The notes beneath the pieces are model-generated. The model did no database searches, was not told where the DNA came from, and worked only from the letters and a program-made list of their open reading frames with translations. Source: Pseudomonadota bacterium (GTDB lineage: Bacteria; Pseudomonadota; Alphaproteobacteria; Rhodospirillales; Magnetospirillaceae). Taken from it: a stretch of DNA of 64,000 nt. Below, piece after piece: positions 37,476-48,177 of this stretch (position 1 is the first letter of the stretch; the number at the start of each line of letters is the position of its first letter). The translations under genes and the position numbers were made by a program. The stretch covers positions 62,001 through 126,000 of the forward strand of contig JAJXWP010000002.1 of NCBI GenBank assembly GCA_021781575.1, given 5' to 3'.

Positions 37476-38796
37476 GGGCGTGCAGCGGAACGTACTTGCG
37501 CTGCGGCGAGCCGGTGAAGAGCTGGCGCGGCCGGCCGATCTTCTGGTCGGGGTCGCCGATCATCTCGTTCCACTGGCTGATCCAGCCGGCCGTGCGCGAT
37601 ACGGCGAACAGCGCGGTGAACATGCTGACGGGAATGCCCATGGCGCGGAAGATGATGCCCGAATAGAAATCGACGTTCGGGTACAGCTTCTTTTCGACGA
37701 AATAGGGATCCTCGAGAGCGATACGCTCCAGTTCCATTGCCAGTTGGAGCAGAGGCTCGTCGCGCACCCCCAGTTCGTCCAGCACCTCGTGGCAGGTCCG
37801 CTGCATGACCTTGGCGCGCGGATCGTAGTTCTTGTAGACGCGGTGGCCGAAGCCCATCAAGCGGAAGGAATCGTTCTTGTCCTTGGCCTTCTTGATGAAT
37901 TCTGGAATCCGGTCCTTGGAGCCGATCTGGTGCAGCATGTTGAGCACCGCCTCGTTGGCGCCGCCATGGGCGGGGCCCCACAGCGAAGCGATGCCGGCGG
38001 CAATGCAGGCATAGGGATTGGCCCCCGAGGAACCGGCCATGCGCACGGTCGAGGTCGAGGCGTTCTGCTCGTGATCGGCATGAAGGATGAGGATGCGATC
38101 CATCGCCTTGGCCAGCACCGGGCTCACCTTGTAGGGCTCGCAAGGGGTGGCGAACATCATGTGCAGGAAATTCTCGGCGAAGGTCAGGTCGTTACGGGGG
38201 TAAATGAACGGCTGGCCGATGGCGTATTTGTAGGCCCAGGCGGCGATTGTCGGCATCTTGGCGATCAGACGGTAGCTGGCGATCATCCGATGCTGGGGAT
38301 CGTTGATATCGAGGGTGTCATGGTAGAAGGCCGACAGAGCGCCGACCACGCCGCACATCACCGCCATCGGGTGGGCGTCGCGACGGAATCCGCGATAGAA
38401 ATAGTTGATTTGCTCATGCACCATCGTGTGATGGCGGATGTCGTCCTCGAACTTGCCCTTCTGCTGGGCGTTCGGCAGTTCACCCTTGAGCAGCAGGTAG
38501 CAGGTTTCCAGGTGGTCCGAGTACTCGGCCAGCTGGTCGATGGGGTAGCCGCGATAGAGCAGCACGCCGGCATCGCCATCGATATAGGTGATCTTCGATT
38601 GGCATGAGCCGGTCGAGGTATAGCCCGGATCGTAGGTAAAATGGTTGGTTTGGGCGTACAGGGAGCGAATATCGATCACTTTCGGCCCGATGGAACCGGG
38701 AATCAGCGGGAACTCGTAACTCTTGCCGGTGCTATTGTCGATGAGGGTGACGGTTTCTTTTTGAGCCGCGTCGGTCGGCTTTACATCCTGTGTCAT
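37468..38796 (-). CDS. gltA: Citrate synthase
   Basis: 442 residues from the ATG at 38796, with GGGAG about 8 bases upstream; an in-frame extension to 38850 is not supported. It condenses oxaloacetate and acetyl-CoA as the TCA entry step. Catalytic residues are in [20 protein letters not shown] (the two His) and PNVDFYSG (Asp). [24 protein letters not shown] marks the type II hexameric NADH-sensitive class. It lies 63 bases downstream of gltX on the same strand. Confidence 0.98.
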   Translation of the reverse strand: MTQDVKPTDAAQKETVTLIDNSTGKSYEFPLIPGSIGPKVIDIRSLYAQTNHFTYDPGYTSTGSCQSKITYIDGDAGVLLYRGYPIDQLAEYSDHLETCYLLLKGELPNAQQKGKFEDDIRHHTMVHEQINYFYRGFRRDAHPMAVMCGVVGALSAFYHDTLDINDPQHRMIASYRLIAKMPTIAAWAYKYAIGQPFIYPRNDLTFAENFLHMMFATPCEPYKVSPVLAKAMDRILILHADHEQNASTSTVRMAGSSGANPYACIAAGIASLWGPAHGGANEAVLNMLHQIGSKDRIPEFIKKAKDKNDSFRLMGFGHRVYKNYDPRAKVMQRTCHEVLDELGVRDEPLLQLAMELERIALEDPYFVEKKLYPNVDFYSGIIFRAMGIPVSMFTALFAVSRTAGWISQWNEMIGDPDQKIGRPRQLFTGSPQRKYVPLHARG

Positions 38797-38859
38797 CCGG
38801 ACAACTCCCTTAGATCGATCTGAAAAACGACCGCGCGCCGTGAATTTCAACGACGGCAG

Positions 38860-40281
38860 CTATGGCACTTGGCCCCCATCCCACATTCGCACGTCCTGTA
38901 CTCGGGCCAGGCTCTCCTCCCGCCCGAGAATTTGCAGTACCTGGAAAATCGGCGGCGACACCGTCGCCCCGGTCAGGGCGGCCCGCAACGGTTGTGCCAG
39001 CTTGCCGAGTTTCAGTCCTCGCGCCTCGGCGAATTGCCGTGCCTCGGACTCGAGGGCATCTTGCTCCCATGTCGGCATCGCGGCCAACGATTGCGCGAAC
39101 GCGAAAAGAATATCGCGCCCTTCCGCGTCGAGCAGCTTGAGCGCTTTGTCATCCATCGGAAGCGGCCGGGCGCGGACATAGAATGCAGCGCTGTCGGCCA
39201 GGTCGAGCAGGGTCTTGGCGCGCTCCTTGAGCCCGGGCATGGCTTTTTCCAGCACCGTCTGGTCCGCTTGGCCCAGCGAGCGTCCGGCAAACTGTTCGAG
39301 GCGCGGCTTGATCAAGGCGACCAGTCGCCGGTCGTCCGCCTGGCGCAGGTAGTGACCGTTCAGATTGGTCAATTTGACCATGTCGAAACGGGACGGGGAA
39401 CGGCCGATTCCGGCCAGATCGAACCAGGCAATGGCCTGTTCGGTGCTGATGATCTCGTCGTCGCCATGTCCCCAGCCCAGGCGCAGCAAATAGTTGCGCA
39501 ATGCCTCAGGGAGGAACCCCATGTCGCGATAGGCTTCGGCGCCCAGGGCGCCGTGTCGTTTCGACAGTTTGGCGCCATCGGGACCATGGATCAGCGGGAT
39601 ATGGGCGAACTCTGGCGTCTCCCAGCCACAGGCGCGGTAGAGCTGGATTTGTCGGAAGGTGTTGGTCAGATGATCGTCGCCGCGAATGACATGGGTGATC
39701 GCCATGTCATGATCGTCGACCACTACCGACAGCATGTAGGTGGGCGTGCCGTCGGCGCGCAACAGGACCATGTCGTCGAGTTGCTCGTTGGCAACCCGCA
39801 CCTCGCCCTGCACGCGGTCTTCGATGACGGTTTCTCCCTCCTTCGGTGCTTTCAGGCGGATCACCGGTGGCACGCCGGGGGGAGCCTCGGCCGGATTGCG
39901 ATCGCGCCATCGCCCGTCGTAACGCACGGGCAGGCCCTTCGTCTTCTGCTCGGCGCGCATGGCCTCGAGTTCCTCGGGCGTGCAATAGCAGCGGTAGGCT
40001 TTGCCCTCGGCCAGCAATTGCTGCGCCACCGCGGCATGCCGGGCAGCCCGCGAGAACTGGAATACCGGTTCTTCATCCCATTCGAGGCCGAGCCATTTCA
40101 AGCCGTCGAAAATAGCGTCAACCGCCGCTTGGGTTGAACGGGCGCGGTCTGTATCCTCGATACGGAGCAGGAACTTGCCGCCTTGATGGCGAGCAAATAG
40201 CCAGTTGAACAGCGCCGTTCGGGCACCGCCGATATGCAGAAAGCCAGTGGGGGACGGGGCAAAGCGGGTGACTACGGTCAT
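38860..40281 (-). CDS. gltX: Glutamyl-tRNA synthetase
   Basis: 473 residues from the ATG at 40281, giving the canonical start [19 protein letters not shown] with the HIGH-type motif. The KMSKS-type motif is [19 protein letters not shown] segment corresponds to the zinc/acceptor-binding region. It charges tRNA-Glu (and possibly tRNA-Gln, since many alphaproteobacteria use the amidotransferase route). The ribosome-binding site is weak. It is divergent from comEC with 83 bases between the two starts. Confidence 0.97.
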   Translation of the reverse strand: MTVVTRFAPSPTGFLHIGGARTALFNWLFARHQGGKFLLRIEDTDRARSTQAAVDAIFDGLKWLGLEWDEEPVFQFSRAARHAAVAQQLLAEGKAYRCYCTPEELEAMRAEQKTKGLPVRYDGRWRDRNPAEAPPGVPPVIRLKAPKEGETVIEDRVQGEVRVANEQLDDMVLLRADGTPTYMLSVVVDDHDMAITHVIRGDDHLTNTFRQIQLYRACGWETPEFAHIPLIHGPDGAKLSKRHGALGAEAYRDMGFLPEALRNYLLRLGWGHGDDEIISTEQAIAWFDLAGIGRSPSRFDMVKLTNLNGHYLRQADDRRLVALIKPRLEQFAGRSLGQADQTVLEKAMPGLKERAKTLLDLADSAAFYVRARPLPMDDKALKLLDAEGRDILFAFAQSLAAMPTWEQDALESEARQFAEARGLKLGKLAQPLRAALTGATVSPPIFQVLQILGREESLARVQDVRMWDGGQVP

Positions 40282-40364
40282 CGTTCGAAAGAAAACCTCG
40301 TACTCGAAGGGTGAAGCCGCGGGGGTGTATGTAGCATATTCTTTGTGGCGGTGCGACAGGGGCA

Positions 40365-42491
40365 TTGGAAAAATCGGGGGTTGGCCTGGGCAACAATCGA
40401 ATTATTACCCTTGTGGCTGAAATTGAATATTGGCAGTTATGGCTACCAGTTGCATTGGGGGCGGGGATCGGCGCGTATTTTGCGTTTCCTGTGGAACCGG
40501 TGCGTTGGGCCGGGCCGCTGGCGATGCTTTTCTGCGGCGTGGCGGCCGCCACGCTGCGGCGCTGGCCGCTGGCCGTTGCTGCGATGGTGCCGCTGCTGCT
40601 GGCGGCGGTCGGCTTCACCGTGGCCGCCGAACGTTCGGCGCGGGTTGCCGCGCCGGTGCTCGGCCACGCCACCGGGGCCATTCGCCTGTCCGGCCGGGTG
40701 GCCGAGGTTGAGCCACTGGAGAACGGCCAACGCCTGATCCTCGACCAGTTGGATCTTCCATGGTCGGCAGAGGAAGCGCCGCTGCCTCGACGTGTGCGAC
40801 TCCACGTGCCGGCCAGGGTGGAGGCCCGCCCCGGCCAGCGGATTGCGCTGCAAGCGGTTCTGATGCCGCCGCCACCGCCGGCCGCGCCGGGAGCCTACGA
40901 TTTTTCCCGGCAGGCCTGGTTCAAGGAATTGGGGGCTGTCGGCTACGCCGTAGGCCCGCCGCGGATGATGCCGGCCGCGGGCGACGAGGGGCCGGTCGAG
41001 ACGGTTCGTCTCCGGCTGGCCAATTTGCGCCACGATCTTACCGCCCGCATCGTCGCCGCCATCGACGGCTCAGGGGTCCCCGGCGGCGTCGGTGCCGTGG
41101 CGGCGGCGATCATCACTGCCGAACGCGGGCCGGTATCGCCCGATCTTCTGCAGGCCTATCGCGACGCGGGGCTGGCTCATATTCTGGTGATCGCCGGCAT
41201 GCATATGAGCATGGTGGCCGGCCTGGTCTTCGTCGCCATCCGTGGTGGTCTGGCGGCCATTCCGGCGTTGGCGCTGCGCTTCCCGATCAAGAAGTGGACC
41301 GCCGCCGGCGCCCTGGTCGTCACCGTCGGATATCTCGTCATCTCGGGGGCGCCGGTGCCGACCCAGCGGGCCTTCATGATGAACGGCATCCTGCTCCTTG
41401 CGGTGCTTCTCGACCGCGAGGCACTCTCGCTGCGCAGCATCACCTGGGCGGCGACGGTTATCCTGTTGCTGGAGCCCGAGGCGCTGGTCGGTGCGAGTTT
41501 CCAGCTGTCCTTCGCCGCCGTCTATGGGCTGATCGCCGGCTACGAGGCGCTGGGCCCTCGGGTGGCGCGATGGCGCAGCGGCGGCGAGGGGTGGTGGCGC
41601 ACGCCGGCGTTCTATGTCGCCGGCATCCTGTTGACCACACAGATCGCCGGTTCGGCCACGGCATTCTACACCGTATTCCACTTCAACCGGTACGCGACCT
41701 ATTCCTTGTTGGGCAATTTTCTCGCAGTGCCGGTGGTCGGCTTCTGGGTGATGCCGGCGGCATTGCTGGCGTTCTGCCTGATGCCATTTGGCCTGGACGG
41801 CTGGGGCTGGCAATTGATGGGATGGGGCATCGTCTGCGTCAACCACATTGCCCGGTGGGTGGCGGCGCTGCCCGGAGCGACAGCCAATCTGCCGAGCATC
41901 CCGCCTTCGGCACTCGTCATTTATACCTTGGGTGCTCTGTGGCTGTGCCTGTGGAAGACGCGCTCGCGGCTGTGGGGCTTGGCCGGCATGGCTGCGGCGC
42001 TGCTCATCTATGCGGTTCATCGGCCGCCGGACCTGCTGATCGATGGTGGGGGCAAGCTGATGGCCGTCCGCACCGTCGACGGGCGGCTGGCGGTGTCACA
42101 GACGCGAGGGGCGAAGAGCCTGCGTGAGGCTTGGACGAAGCAAGCGGGGCAGGGCACCTGGGCTCCTTATTGGGGAGAGTTGGCGGGCGAGCAGCTGCGT
42201 TGCGACACCCTGGGCTGCGTCTACCGCAGCCACGGCCATGTGGTGGCGCTGGCCCGCCATGCCGAAGCCCTGGCGGAGGACTGCCGGCAGGCCGATCTGG
42301 TGGTGCTGCCGGCACCCTATGGCATGGCGTGCCCATCGGCCCGGACGGTGATCGACGGGTTATCGCTGGCTCGCCATGGGACTCACGCGGTGTGGTTGGA
42401 CGACGATGGCTCCATCCGCATCCGGACGGTCGAGGACTGGCAGGGCGACCGGCCCTGGACTCGTCGCCTGCCGGTCGGGGAGGAGCGGTAG
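40365..42491 (+). CDS. comEC: ComEC/Rec2-family DNA-uptake channel protein
   Basis: 708 residues. A polytopic membrane protein with an N-terminal DUF4131-type OB part (about 30-210), then the competence domain with many helices (about 230-560; [47 protein letters not shown]). The C-terminal soluble region (560-708) starts [13 protein letters not shown] but lacks the HxHxDH motif of metallo-beta-lactamase domains, so no nuclease activity is expected from it. The start is a TTG very close to AGGGG; a GTG at 40413 is an alternative. No other competence gene is near. Confidence 0.92.
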   Translation: MEKSGVGLGNNRIITLVAEIEYWQLWLPVALGAGIGAYFAFPVEPVRWAGPLAMLFCGVAAATLRRWPLAVAAMVPLLLAAVGFTVAAERSARVAAPVLGHATGAIRLSGRVAEVEPLENGQRLILDQLDLPWSAEEAPLPRRVRLHVPARVEARPGQRIALQAVLMPPPPPAAPGAYDFSRQAWFKELGAVGYAVGPPRMMPAAGDEGPVETVRLRLANLRHDLTARIVAAIDGSGVPGGVGAVAAAIITAERGPVSPDLLQAYRDAGLAHILVIAGMHMSMVAGLVFVAIRGGLAAIPALALRFPIKKWTAAGALVVTVGYLVISGAPVPTQRAFMMNGILLLAVLLDREALSLRSITWAATVILLLEPEALVGASFQLSFAAVYGLIAGYEALGPRVARWRSGGEGWWRTPAFYVAGILLTTQIAGSATAFYTVFHFNRYATYSLLGNFLAVPVVGFWVMPAALLAFCLMPFGLDGWGWQLMGWGIVCVNHIARWVAALPGATANLPSIPPSALVIYTLGALWLCLWKTRSRLWGLAGMAAALLIYAVHRPPDLLIDGGGKLMAVRTVDGRLAVSQTRGAKSLREAWTKQAGQGTWAPYWGELAGEQLRCDTLGCVYRSHGHVVALARHAEALAEDCRQADLVVLPAPYGMACPSARTVIDGLSLARHGTHAVWLDDDGSIRIRTVEDWQGDRPWTRRLPVGEER

Positions 42492-42529
42492 GATGAGCCC
42501 TGAGGTTTGCGGTAAAGGCTCAGTCCCGG

Positions 42530-42679
42530 TCAGCGGAACAGATGCGGCCAAATGCCGGTCAGCCCGACGATTATGAGGTAAAGCGCGACGAGGTAGCGCA
42601 GCAGCTTGGGGATGAGGAGGATGAGGATGCCGGCGATAAGCGCTATCACGGGCTGCAACAGGACGACATGAACGGTCAT
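42530..42679 (-). CDS. DUF3096-family small membrane protein
   Basis: 49 residues, ATG at 42679 with GGAGG 7 bases upstream. Nearly the whole protein is two hydrophobic stretches: VIALIAGILILLIPKLL and YLVALYLIIVGLTGIW. The pattern L-Q-P-x-I-A-L-I-A-G-I-L-I-L ... L-x-A-x-Y-L-I-x-x-G matches DUF3096 peptides as I remember them. It lies downstream of lexA on the same strand, separated by a 16-bp hairpin. Function unknown. The good ribosome-binding site and family match make it likely real. Confidence 0.8.
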   Translation of the reverse strand: MTVHVVLLQPVIALIAGILILLIPKLLRYLVALYLIIVGLTGIWPHLFR

Positions 42680-42721
42680 TGGGCTGCCTCCAGTTTGGAC
42701 GTGCGATCCGTTATTAGTTAA

Positions 42722-42762
42722 GCGCTCGTTCGGAAATGACGCAGAGATTTCCGGACGAGCGC
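42722..42762 (-). terminator. 16-bp hairpin after lexA
   Basis: GCGCTCGTTCGGAAAT (42722-42737) pairs with ATTTCCGGACGAGCGC (42747-42762) with one G-U position and a 9-base loop. On the minus strand it follows lexA but has only CTTAACTAATAAC after it, so termination may be partial and DUF3096 could be read through. Confidence 0.55.
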
Positions 42763-42780
42763 CTATCGCCGAACGGGGCC

Positions 42781-43500
42781 TTAATACCGGCGCAGCAGCC
42801 CGACCAAGCGACCCTGAACCTTGACGCGGTCGGGGCCGAAAATGCGAATCTCGTATTTCTGATTGGCCGGTTCCAGGGCAATGGAGGCGCCTTTGCGGCG
42901 CAGCCGCTTGAGCGTCGCCTCGTGATCGTCGACCAGGGCAACGACGATCGAGCCATTCTCCGCGGTGTCGCAACGCCGGAGGATGACCACGTCGCCGTCG
43001 AGAATTCCGGCATCGACCATGGAATCCCCTTCGACCGTCAAGGCGTAATGTTCGCCATTGCCGAGCAGGCTGGAGGGAACGCTGACCGTGTTGGAATAGT
43101 CGCGCAGGGCCTCGATCGGGGTGCCGGCGGCGATCTTTCCGTAAAGCGGCAGGTCGATGGCGTCGGCAGCCCCGCCGATGGCGGCGCCGGGCAATGCGGC
43201 CTTGAAATCGCCGCGGATGACATTGGGGGAGAATTTGGGCGCCGGAAGGGGGGGCGATGGCTCGACGGCCTCGGTGGCTCCGAGGTTCTCCGGCAGCTTG
43301 AGGACCTCAAGGGCGCGTGCGCGGTGGGGCAGGCGGCGGATGAAGCCTCGCTCTTCCAGCCCGGTGATCAGCCGGTGAATGCCGGACTTGGACTTGAGAT
43401 CAAGGGCCTCTTTCATTTCATCGAAAGAGGGGGATACGCCGGATACTCGCAATCGTTGATCGATAAAAATGAGCAACTCGTATTGCTTGCGCGTCAGCAT
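42781..43500 (-). CDS. lexA: SOS repressor LexA
   Basis: 239 residues from the ATG at 43500, with GGAGGG 5-6 bases upstream. The N-terminal winged helix has [13 protein letters not shown] and [23 protein letters not shown]. The self-cleavage site is Ala125-Gly126 (KIAAGTP), with catalytic Ser160 (GDSM) and Lys198 (TLKRL). A linker rich in Pro and Ala joins the domains. A LexA box lies 61-75 bases upstream, so the gene is autoregulated. The usual alphaproteobacterial neighbour moeA is missing between it and moaC. Confidence 0.97.
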   Translation of the reverse strand: MLTRKQYELLIFIDQRLRVSGVSPSFDEMKEALDLKSKSGIHRLITGLEERGFIRRLPHRARALEVLKLPENLGATEAVEPSPPLPAPKFSPNVIRGDFKAALPGAAIGGAADAIDLPLYGKIAAGTPIEALRDYSNTVSVPSSLLGNGEHYALTVEGDSMVDAGILDGDVVILRRCDTAENGSIVVALVDDHEATLKRLRRKGASIALEPANQKYEIRIFGPDRVKVQGRLVGLLRRY

Positions 43501-43560
43501 CTCGCCCTCCGCCCCGGCCGCAGCCACAACATATGGAACAAACCCGCAACATCAAGCTAT

Positions 43561-43575
43561 GTTCTAGTTTGGTTC
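43561..43575. promoter_or_regulatory. LexA box GTTC-N7-GTTC upstream of lexA
   Basis: GTTCTAGTTTGGTTC is an exact match to the alphaproteobacterial SOS box, 61-75 bases upstream of the lexA start. A second, imperfect site GAAC-N7-CAAC lies at 43536-43550. A minus-strand TTGATG ... TATGTT promoter-like pair lies between the box and the gene. Confidence 0.8.
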
Positions 43576-43653
43576 CGGGGGCTCGTCAAGCCGTAATGTC
43601 TCAAGCGACCATGGGGATTCATCCGGGCCCGAGGTGGCCGGCGGGCGGTGGGT

Positions 43654-44130
43654 TCAGTCGGCGTTGAATACTCCGCTCTTGCCGCCGGCCTTGTGCACCA
43701 GGCGGATGTCGGTGATGCGCATGCTCCGGTCCACGGCCTTGCACATGTCGTAGACGGTGAGAGCGGCGACCGAGACCGCGGTAAGCGCCTCCATCTCGAC
43801 GCCGGTCTGGCCGGTCAGCCGGCAGGTGGCGGTGATGTCGATGGCCGGGCGGGCGGGGTCGCAGCGCAACTCCACCTGCACCGACGACAACGCCAGCGGG
43901 TGACATAGCGGGATCAGGTCGGGCGTGCGCTTCGCCCCCATGATGCCGGCCAACTGGGCGACTGCCAGAACGTCACCCTTGCCGACACCGCCGGCCTGGA
44001 TCAGCGCCATCGTCTCGGCCGCCATCAGCACCGACCCTTTGGCCACGGCGACCCGGCTGGTCGCCGCCTTGCCGCCGACGTCGACCATGACCGCATTGCC
44101 TTGGCTGTCGAAATGGGTAAGTTCCGCCAT
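43654..44130 (-). CDS. moaC: Cyclic pyranopterin monophosphate synthase MoaC
   Basis: 158 residues; second step of molybdenum cofactor synthesis. Hallmarks are [50 protein letters not shown] and the C-terminal lysine-glycine loop HKAGGKSG. It lies 6 bases downstream of trpC, the usual alphaproteobacterial arrangement. No other moa or moe gene is in the window. Confidence 0.97.
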   Translation of the reverse strand: MAELTHFDSQGNAVMVDVGGKAATSRVAVAKGSVLMAAETMALIQAGGVGKGDVLAVAQLAGIMGAKRTPDLIPLCHPLALSSVQVELRCDPARPAIDITATCRLTGQTGVEMEALTAVSVAALTVYDMCKAVDRSMRITDIRLVHKAGGKSGVFNAD

Positions 44131-44136
44131 CTGCCG

Positions 44137-44937
44137 TCACACCAAAAAAGGATCGGCCAGCAAGGCCCGCGTCGCTTCCGTCAGGTCCGGCTGGCGCATC
44201 AGGGATTCGCCGACCAGGAAGCGGCGCGCTCCGGCCTTGGCCATGCGAGCCAGGTCGGCCGGCGTCTTGAGGCCGCTCTCGGCGACCAGGACACGGCCGG
44301 GGGGCAGGCGGGCAGCCAGGCGTTCGGTGGTGGCGAGGTCGGTGGTCATGGTCTTGAGGTTACGGTTGTTGACCCCCAGCAACGGCGAACGCAAGGCCAG
44401 CGCGCGGTCGAACTCGGCTTGGTCATGCACCTCGACCAATACATCCATGCCGAATTCCACTGCGGCCGCCTCCAGTTCGGCGGCCTGGGCGTCGGACAGG
44501 GCGGCCATGATCAGCAGGATGCAGTCAGCGCCGAGGGCCCGCGATTCGGCGATCTGCCACGGGTCGATCATGAAGTCCTTGCGCAACACCGGCAGGGTGA
44601 CGGCCTGACGGGCCGCCGCCAGGAACTCATCGCGGCCCTGAAAATAGGGTGCGTCGGTGAGTACCGACAGGCAGGTGGCGCCGCCGGCCGCGTAGGCGCG
44701 GGCCAGCGTCGGCGGGTCGAAGTCGGGGCGGATCAGCCCGGCCGACGGTGAGGCCTTCTTGATTTCGGCGATCAGACCGTAGCCGTGGGCAGCGGCACGA
44801 TCGAGGGCGGCGGCGAACCCCCGCGGGGCAACTTGCCGCCGGGCCTGCTCCTCGACCGCCGAAAGGGGGCGCGCTCCCTTGGCCGTGGCTACATGGTCGC
44901 GCTTGGCCGAGCAGATTTCCGCAAGGATGTCGCTCAC
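44137..44937 (-). CDS. trpC: Indole-3-glycerol phosphate synthase
   Basis: 266 residues. GTG start overlapping the trpD stop as GTGA. A (beta-alpha)8 barrel with [64 protein letters not shown] and [12 protein letters not shown]. It is not fused to trpF, as expected outside the enterobacteria. Fourth committed tryptophan step. Confidence 0.97.
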   Translation of the reverse strand: MSDILAEICSAKRDHVATAKGARPLSAVEEQARRQVAPRGFAAALDRAAAHGYGLIAEIKKASPSAGLIRPDFDPPTLARAYAAGGATCLSVLTDAPYFQGRDEFLAAARQAVTLPVLRKDFMIDPWQIAESRALGADCILLIMAALSDAQAAELEAAAVEFGMDVLVEVHDQAEFDRALALRSPLLGVNNRNLKTMTTDLATTERLAARLPPGRVLVAESGLKTPADLARMAKAGARRFLVGESLMRQPDLTEATRALLADPFLV

Positions 44938-45968
44938 GCCACCAGTTCCCGGTTGGTAATGGCGACCATCTGCTCCAGCGTCGCGCGGGCCGCCCCCCCG
45001 TCGATGGCCAACGCCGCCTGTGCCACGCCTTCCGCCAGATTGGGCACGCGGCCGGCGACCACCAGGCCGGCAGCCGCGTTAAGCAGTACGATGTCGCGGT
45101 AAGGTCCGGCTTCCCCGTCCAGCAGGCGGCGCAGCGCCGCGGCATTGCACTGGGCGTCGCCACCTTTGAGGTCGGCCGGCGTGGCCGGTTTCAGTCCCAC
45201 CGACTCGGGGTGGACGGTGAAACGGTGCACCGAGCCATTGTGCCATTCGGCCACATGACTGGGGCCCGTCGTGGTCAGTTCGTCCAGTCCGTCCGAGCCG
45301 TGCACCACCCAGGCGCGTTCGGCGCCCAGGCGCCCCAGAACCTCGGCCAGCGGCACCAGCCATTGCTCGGCGAACACCCCGACGATCTGCCGCGTTGTCC
45401 CGGCCGGATTGGCCAGAGGTCCAAGCAGGTTGAACAGCGTGCGGGTGCCCAGTTCCACCCTGACGCCGGCGACATGGCGCATGGCGGCGTGGTGCAGCGG
45501 CGCCATCAGGAAGCCGATGTTGTTGGCCCACAGGCATTCCCGCACGAGGCTGGCGTGAGCGTCGATTTTGACCCCTAACGCCGCCAGGACATCGGCGGAT
45601 CCGGACTTGGACGACAAGGCGCGATTGCCGTGTTTGGCCACCGGTACGCCGCAGGAAGCGATCACCAGGGCGGCAGCGGTGGAAATGTTGTAGGTGCCCG
45701 CGGCATCACCGCCGGTGCCGCAGGTGTCGATGGCGCCGGCAGGCGCCTCGATGCGGCTGGCCTTGGCACGCATGACGCGGGTGGCGGCGGCGATCTCGTC
45801 GATCGATTCGCCGCGGACCCGGAGCGCCATGAGGAATCCCCCCATTTGCGCCGGAGTGGCATTGCCCGACATGATCATGTCGAAAGCGGCTTCGGCCTCG
45901 GCCTCCGACAGGGTCTCCCCGGCGGCGACGCGCGCCAGCAGGGGCTTCATGACAGTGAAATCGGTCAT
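44934..45968 (-). CDS. trpD: Anthranilate phosphoribosyltransferase
   Basis: 344 residues. It transfers phosphoribosyl to anthranilate. The PRPP-binding [51 protein letters not shown] and [16 protein letters not shown] are classical. The stop and start overlap with trpC (GTGA) and with trpG (TGATG), so trpG-trpD-trpC form one tightly coupled unit. Confidence 0.98.
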   Translation of the reverse strand: MTDFTVMKPLLARVAAGETLSEAEAEAAFDMIMSGNATPAQMGGFLMALRVRGESIDEIAAATRVMRAKASRIEAPAGAIDTCGTGGDAAGTYNISTAAALVIASCGVPVAKHGNRALSSKSGSADVLAALGVKIDAHASLVRECLWANNIGFLMAPLHHAAMRHVAGVRVELGTRTLFNLLGPLANPAGTTRQIVGVFAEQWLVPLAEVLGRLGAERAWVVHGSDGLDELTTTGPSHVAEWHNGSVHRFTVHPESVGLKPATPADLKGGDAQCNAAALRRLLDGEAGPYRDIVLLNAAAGLVVAGRVPNLAEGVAQAALAIDGGAARATLEQMVAITNRELVA

Positions 45969-46558
45969 CAGGCGGCGTGCCCGCTGCGGCGCAAGGCGAG
46001 GGACATAAAATTACGCAACATTTGGTGTCCATGCTCCGAGGCGATGCTCTCCGGGTGGAACTGCACGCCATGAATGTTCAGCTGACGGTGGGCCAAGCCC
46101 ATGATCAACCCGTCATCGGTCCAGGCGGTCGCCTCCAGGCAGGCCGGCAGGGTGGCGCGGTCGACCACCAGCGAGTGGTAGCGCGTGGCCAGGAACGGAG
46201 TCGGCAGGCCGGCGAACAGCCCGGTCCCGATATGATTGATGGAACTGGTCTTGCCGTGGACGGGCTGGGGGGCTCGGACCACCTTGCCGCCGAAAGCCTG
46301 ACCGATGGCCTGATGGCCCAGGCACACGCCGAGAATTGGCACTTGGCCGGCGGCCTTCCTGATCAGTTCGAGGCAGATGCCGGCGCGGTCCGGGTCGCAG
46401 GGACCGGGGGACAGCACGATGCCCTCGGGAGCCATGGCCAGCGCCTCGTCGGCGGTCAGCGCGTCGTTGCGCGCCACCTCCACCTTCGCCCCCAATTCAC
46501 CCAGGTAATGCCAAAGGTTGTAGGTGAAGCTGTCATAATTGTCGATGAGCAGGAACAT
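45968..46558 (-). CDS. trpG: Anthranilate synthase glutamine amidotransferase component
   Basis: 196 residues from the ATG at 46558. Class I amidotransferase: N-terminal [27 protein letters not shown], catalytic Cys79 in [11 protein letters not shown], and the His-Glu pair in VQFHPESI. It supplies ammonia to TrpE and may also serve 4-amino-4-deoxychorismate synthase. The partner trpE lies nearly 4 kb away beyond several unrelated genes. No leader peptide or attenuator was recognised upstream of the start. Confidence 0.97.
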   Translation of the reverse strand: MFLLIDNYDSFTYNLWHYLGELGAKVEVARNDALTADEALAMAPEGIVLSPGPCDPDRAGICLELIRKAAGQVPILGVCLGHQAIGQAFGGKVVRAPQPVHGKTSSINHIGTGLFAGLPTPFLATRYHSLVVDRATLPACLEATAWTDDGLIMGLAHRQLNIHGVQFHPESIASEHGHQMLRNFMSLALRRSGHAA

Positions 46559-46750
46559 GGCCGCCGACCTGTGGAATGAAGGCGGAAAGAATGCCGCCCG
46601 GCGGCTGGCGGCGTCAAGCATGTGGGTAGCTCGGCAGGTGGGGGGCCGGGAGCGCGGCCCCGGCCCGCGATGAACCGGAGCCGCGCGGTGCCCACCACCG
46701 TCCGCCCGCGCCGGCGCTGGGCGCCTCGCCGGTGGGGCGGTCGGCTTCCG

Positions 46751-47116
46751 CTATGCCGCCGTGGCCCCGTGATGCATATGGAGCCAGCGGATTTCGCCGA
46801 TAGCGGCGACCAGAACGACGAAGCCCAGGACGATATGGGCATACATCGCCATCGAGATGGTCGTAAAGCCGATTGCCCAGGGCGACAGAATCATCCAGGC
46901 GCCCAAGGCGCCCTCGACCCATTCCTCCCATTCGGCGAAACGGGCAAGGGCGATCAGAGCCATCGCTGCGACGACCACGCCGCTGGCCCAGGAGGTCCAG
47001 GCCGCCGTACGCTCGGCGGCATAGCCGAGGACCCATGGGGCGACGAACAGCAGGATCCCGGCAATCAGGTTGACGACGTCGACGATGCTTTCTTTGCGTT
47101 TCAGAAACCAAGTCAT
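46751..47116 (-). CDS. SPW-repeat membrane protein
   Basis: 121 residues; GGAGGG 5 bases before the ATG. Four hydrophobic segments are arranged as two similar halves: NLIAGILLFVAPWVLGY ... ASGVVVAAMALIALARFAEWEEW and GALGAWMILSPWAIGF ... MYAHIVLGFVVLVAAIGEI. The APW and SPW motifs with following Trp-Glu mark the SPW repeat family. The C-terminus ends in a His-rich tail (LHMHHG). Function unknown; inner membrane location is expected. Confidence 0.88.
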   Translation of the reverse strand: MTWFLKRKESIVDVVNLIAGILLFVAPWVLGYAAERTAAWTSWASGVVVAAMALIALARFAEWEEWVEGALGAWMILSPWAIGFTTISMAMYAHIVLGFVVLVAAIGEIRWLHMHHGATAA

Positions 47117-47351
47117 GGCTACCCTCCCTCCGGTCGGGAAGCATTAAGGTTCTACCGCGTAGTAGGTAGGAACGAACGCGGATAAGAACAAGTCGCAATT
47201 GTAGGGTGGGCCGGCGACCGATCCACCCGGCAGGCAAATTTGGCAATGAGCCAGTCTTTTCCGAAGCGGCCTAACTCCGAAGAATGCTGGACCAGGCCGC
47301 GTTCGTGGGGCCTCCATTGGGAATGGATCGAACAGTCGAGGACGCCCAGCC

Positions 47352-47996
47352 ATGGCTCGTGCCGTTGCAATCGCCTTATGCGGCCTCTTGTGCTGCGTCG
47401 GCCGGCCGGCTTCTGCTCTGATCTGTGAAGACCCGCAAAGCGGCACCGCCCGTGAGTCGGGAACGGACAGTTGCCTGCTCGGCGAGAGGCAGATCCTGCC
47501 GCAAGATGCCGGCGAGGGCGGGGTTGCGCCAAAGCCCGCGGCACCGCGCGCGGTCGAAACCTCGTCGCCGGCACCGCCGGCGGAGGGCAAGGTGGTCAGC
47601 ACGGCCGCGCTCCCGCCTCATCCGCCGCGGCCATCGCCGCCACGGCACCGGCCAAGCTGTCTCGGCCCCACCGCCGCCGTCGCCAAAGCCGAACAAACGA
47701 TTCGCATGCATCTCGGTGCCGTCACCTTCGCCAGTGGGCGCGTCATCATCAATTCCGTCTTGGGGGGCACTTATAGCGCCAGCCTGGGGACGCTTGATCC
47801 TGCGGTGGTGGTGCAGGCCGAGGCGGGACGGGCCAGGTTGACCATCAACTGTACTGCCGGCAACTGCTGGAGGGTGCGCCGGGCTGGGGCGGTCGAAAGG
47901 TCGGCTTCGGCCAGTTTTCCGCTAGACCAGGACGGTCAGGCCTCTCCGGTCGGCCAGGCACTAGCCAAGCTGATCCGCCAATGCAGGGAAGATTAG
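47352..47996 (+). CDS. Secreted hypothetical protein
   Basis: 214 residues, GAGGA about 8 bases upstream of the ATG. MARAVAIALCGLLCCVGRPASA is a signal peptide. The mature part begins with a short Cys-containing region, then a low-complexity proline/alanine linker (about 55-105), then a small domain AVTFASGRVIINSVLGGTYSASLGTLDPAVVVQAE with six cysteines overall in the mature protein. I do not recognise it. It is followed after 180 bases by a possible 45-codon frame and the yibQ-like gene. Confidence 0.6.
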   Translation: MARAVAIALCGLLCCVGRPASALICEDPQSGTARESGTDSCLLGERQILPQDAGEGGVAPKPAAPRAVETSSPAPPAEGKVVSTAALPPHPPRPSPPRHRPSCLGPTAAVAKAEQTIRMHLGAVTFASGRVIINSVLGGTYSASLGTLDPAVVVQAEAGRARLTINCTAGNCWRVRRAGAVERSASASFPLDQDGQASPVGQALAKLIRQCRED

Positions 47997-48039
47997 CCGG
48001 TTCTTGACGCGTTGCACCGCGCCACATCACATTAGGCGA

Positions 48040-48177
48040 ATGACTGAAGGAATATCTGCCCAGGATGACGCGGCCGGGTCGGCTCGGCCCAGGGATCGGA
48101 GCACCGGCAGCGCCGTGGCGTTCTCCAATGTGCGGGTGGGGCTCGGCAGCCCGTTGCCGGTCTGCCGGCGACCATAA
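48040..48177 (+). CDS. Possible 45-residue ORF coupled to the polysaccharide-deacetylase-like gene
   Basis: ATG at 48040 with AGG 3-5 bases before it; the stop TAA overlaps the next ATG by one base (TAATG). The peptide starts MTEGISAQDDAAGSARPRD and ends LPVCRRP. It shows no known motif and no membrane segment. The overlap suggests a leader-type or coupled small gene, but it could be chance in GC-rich DNA. Confidence 0.25.
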   Translation: MTEGISAQDDAAGSARPRDRSTGSAVAFSNVRVGLGSPLPVCRRP

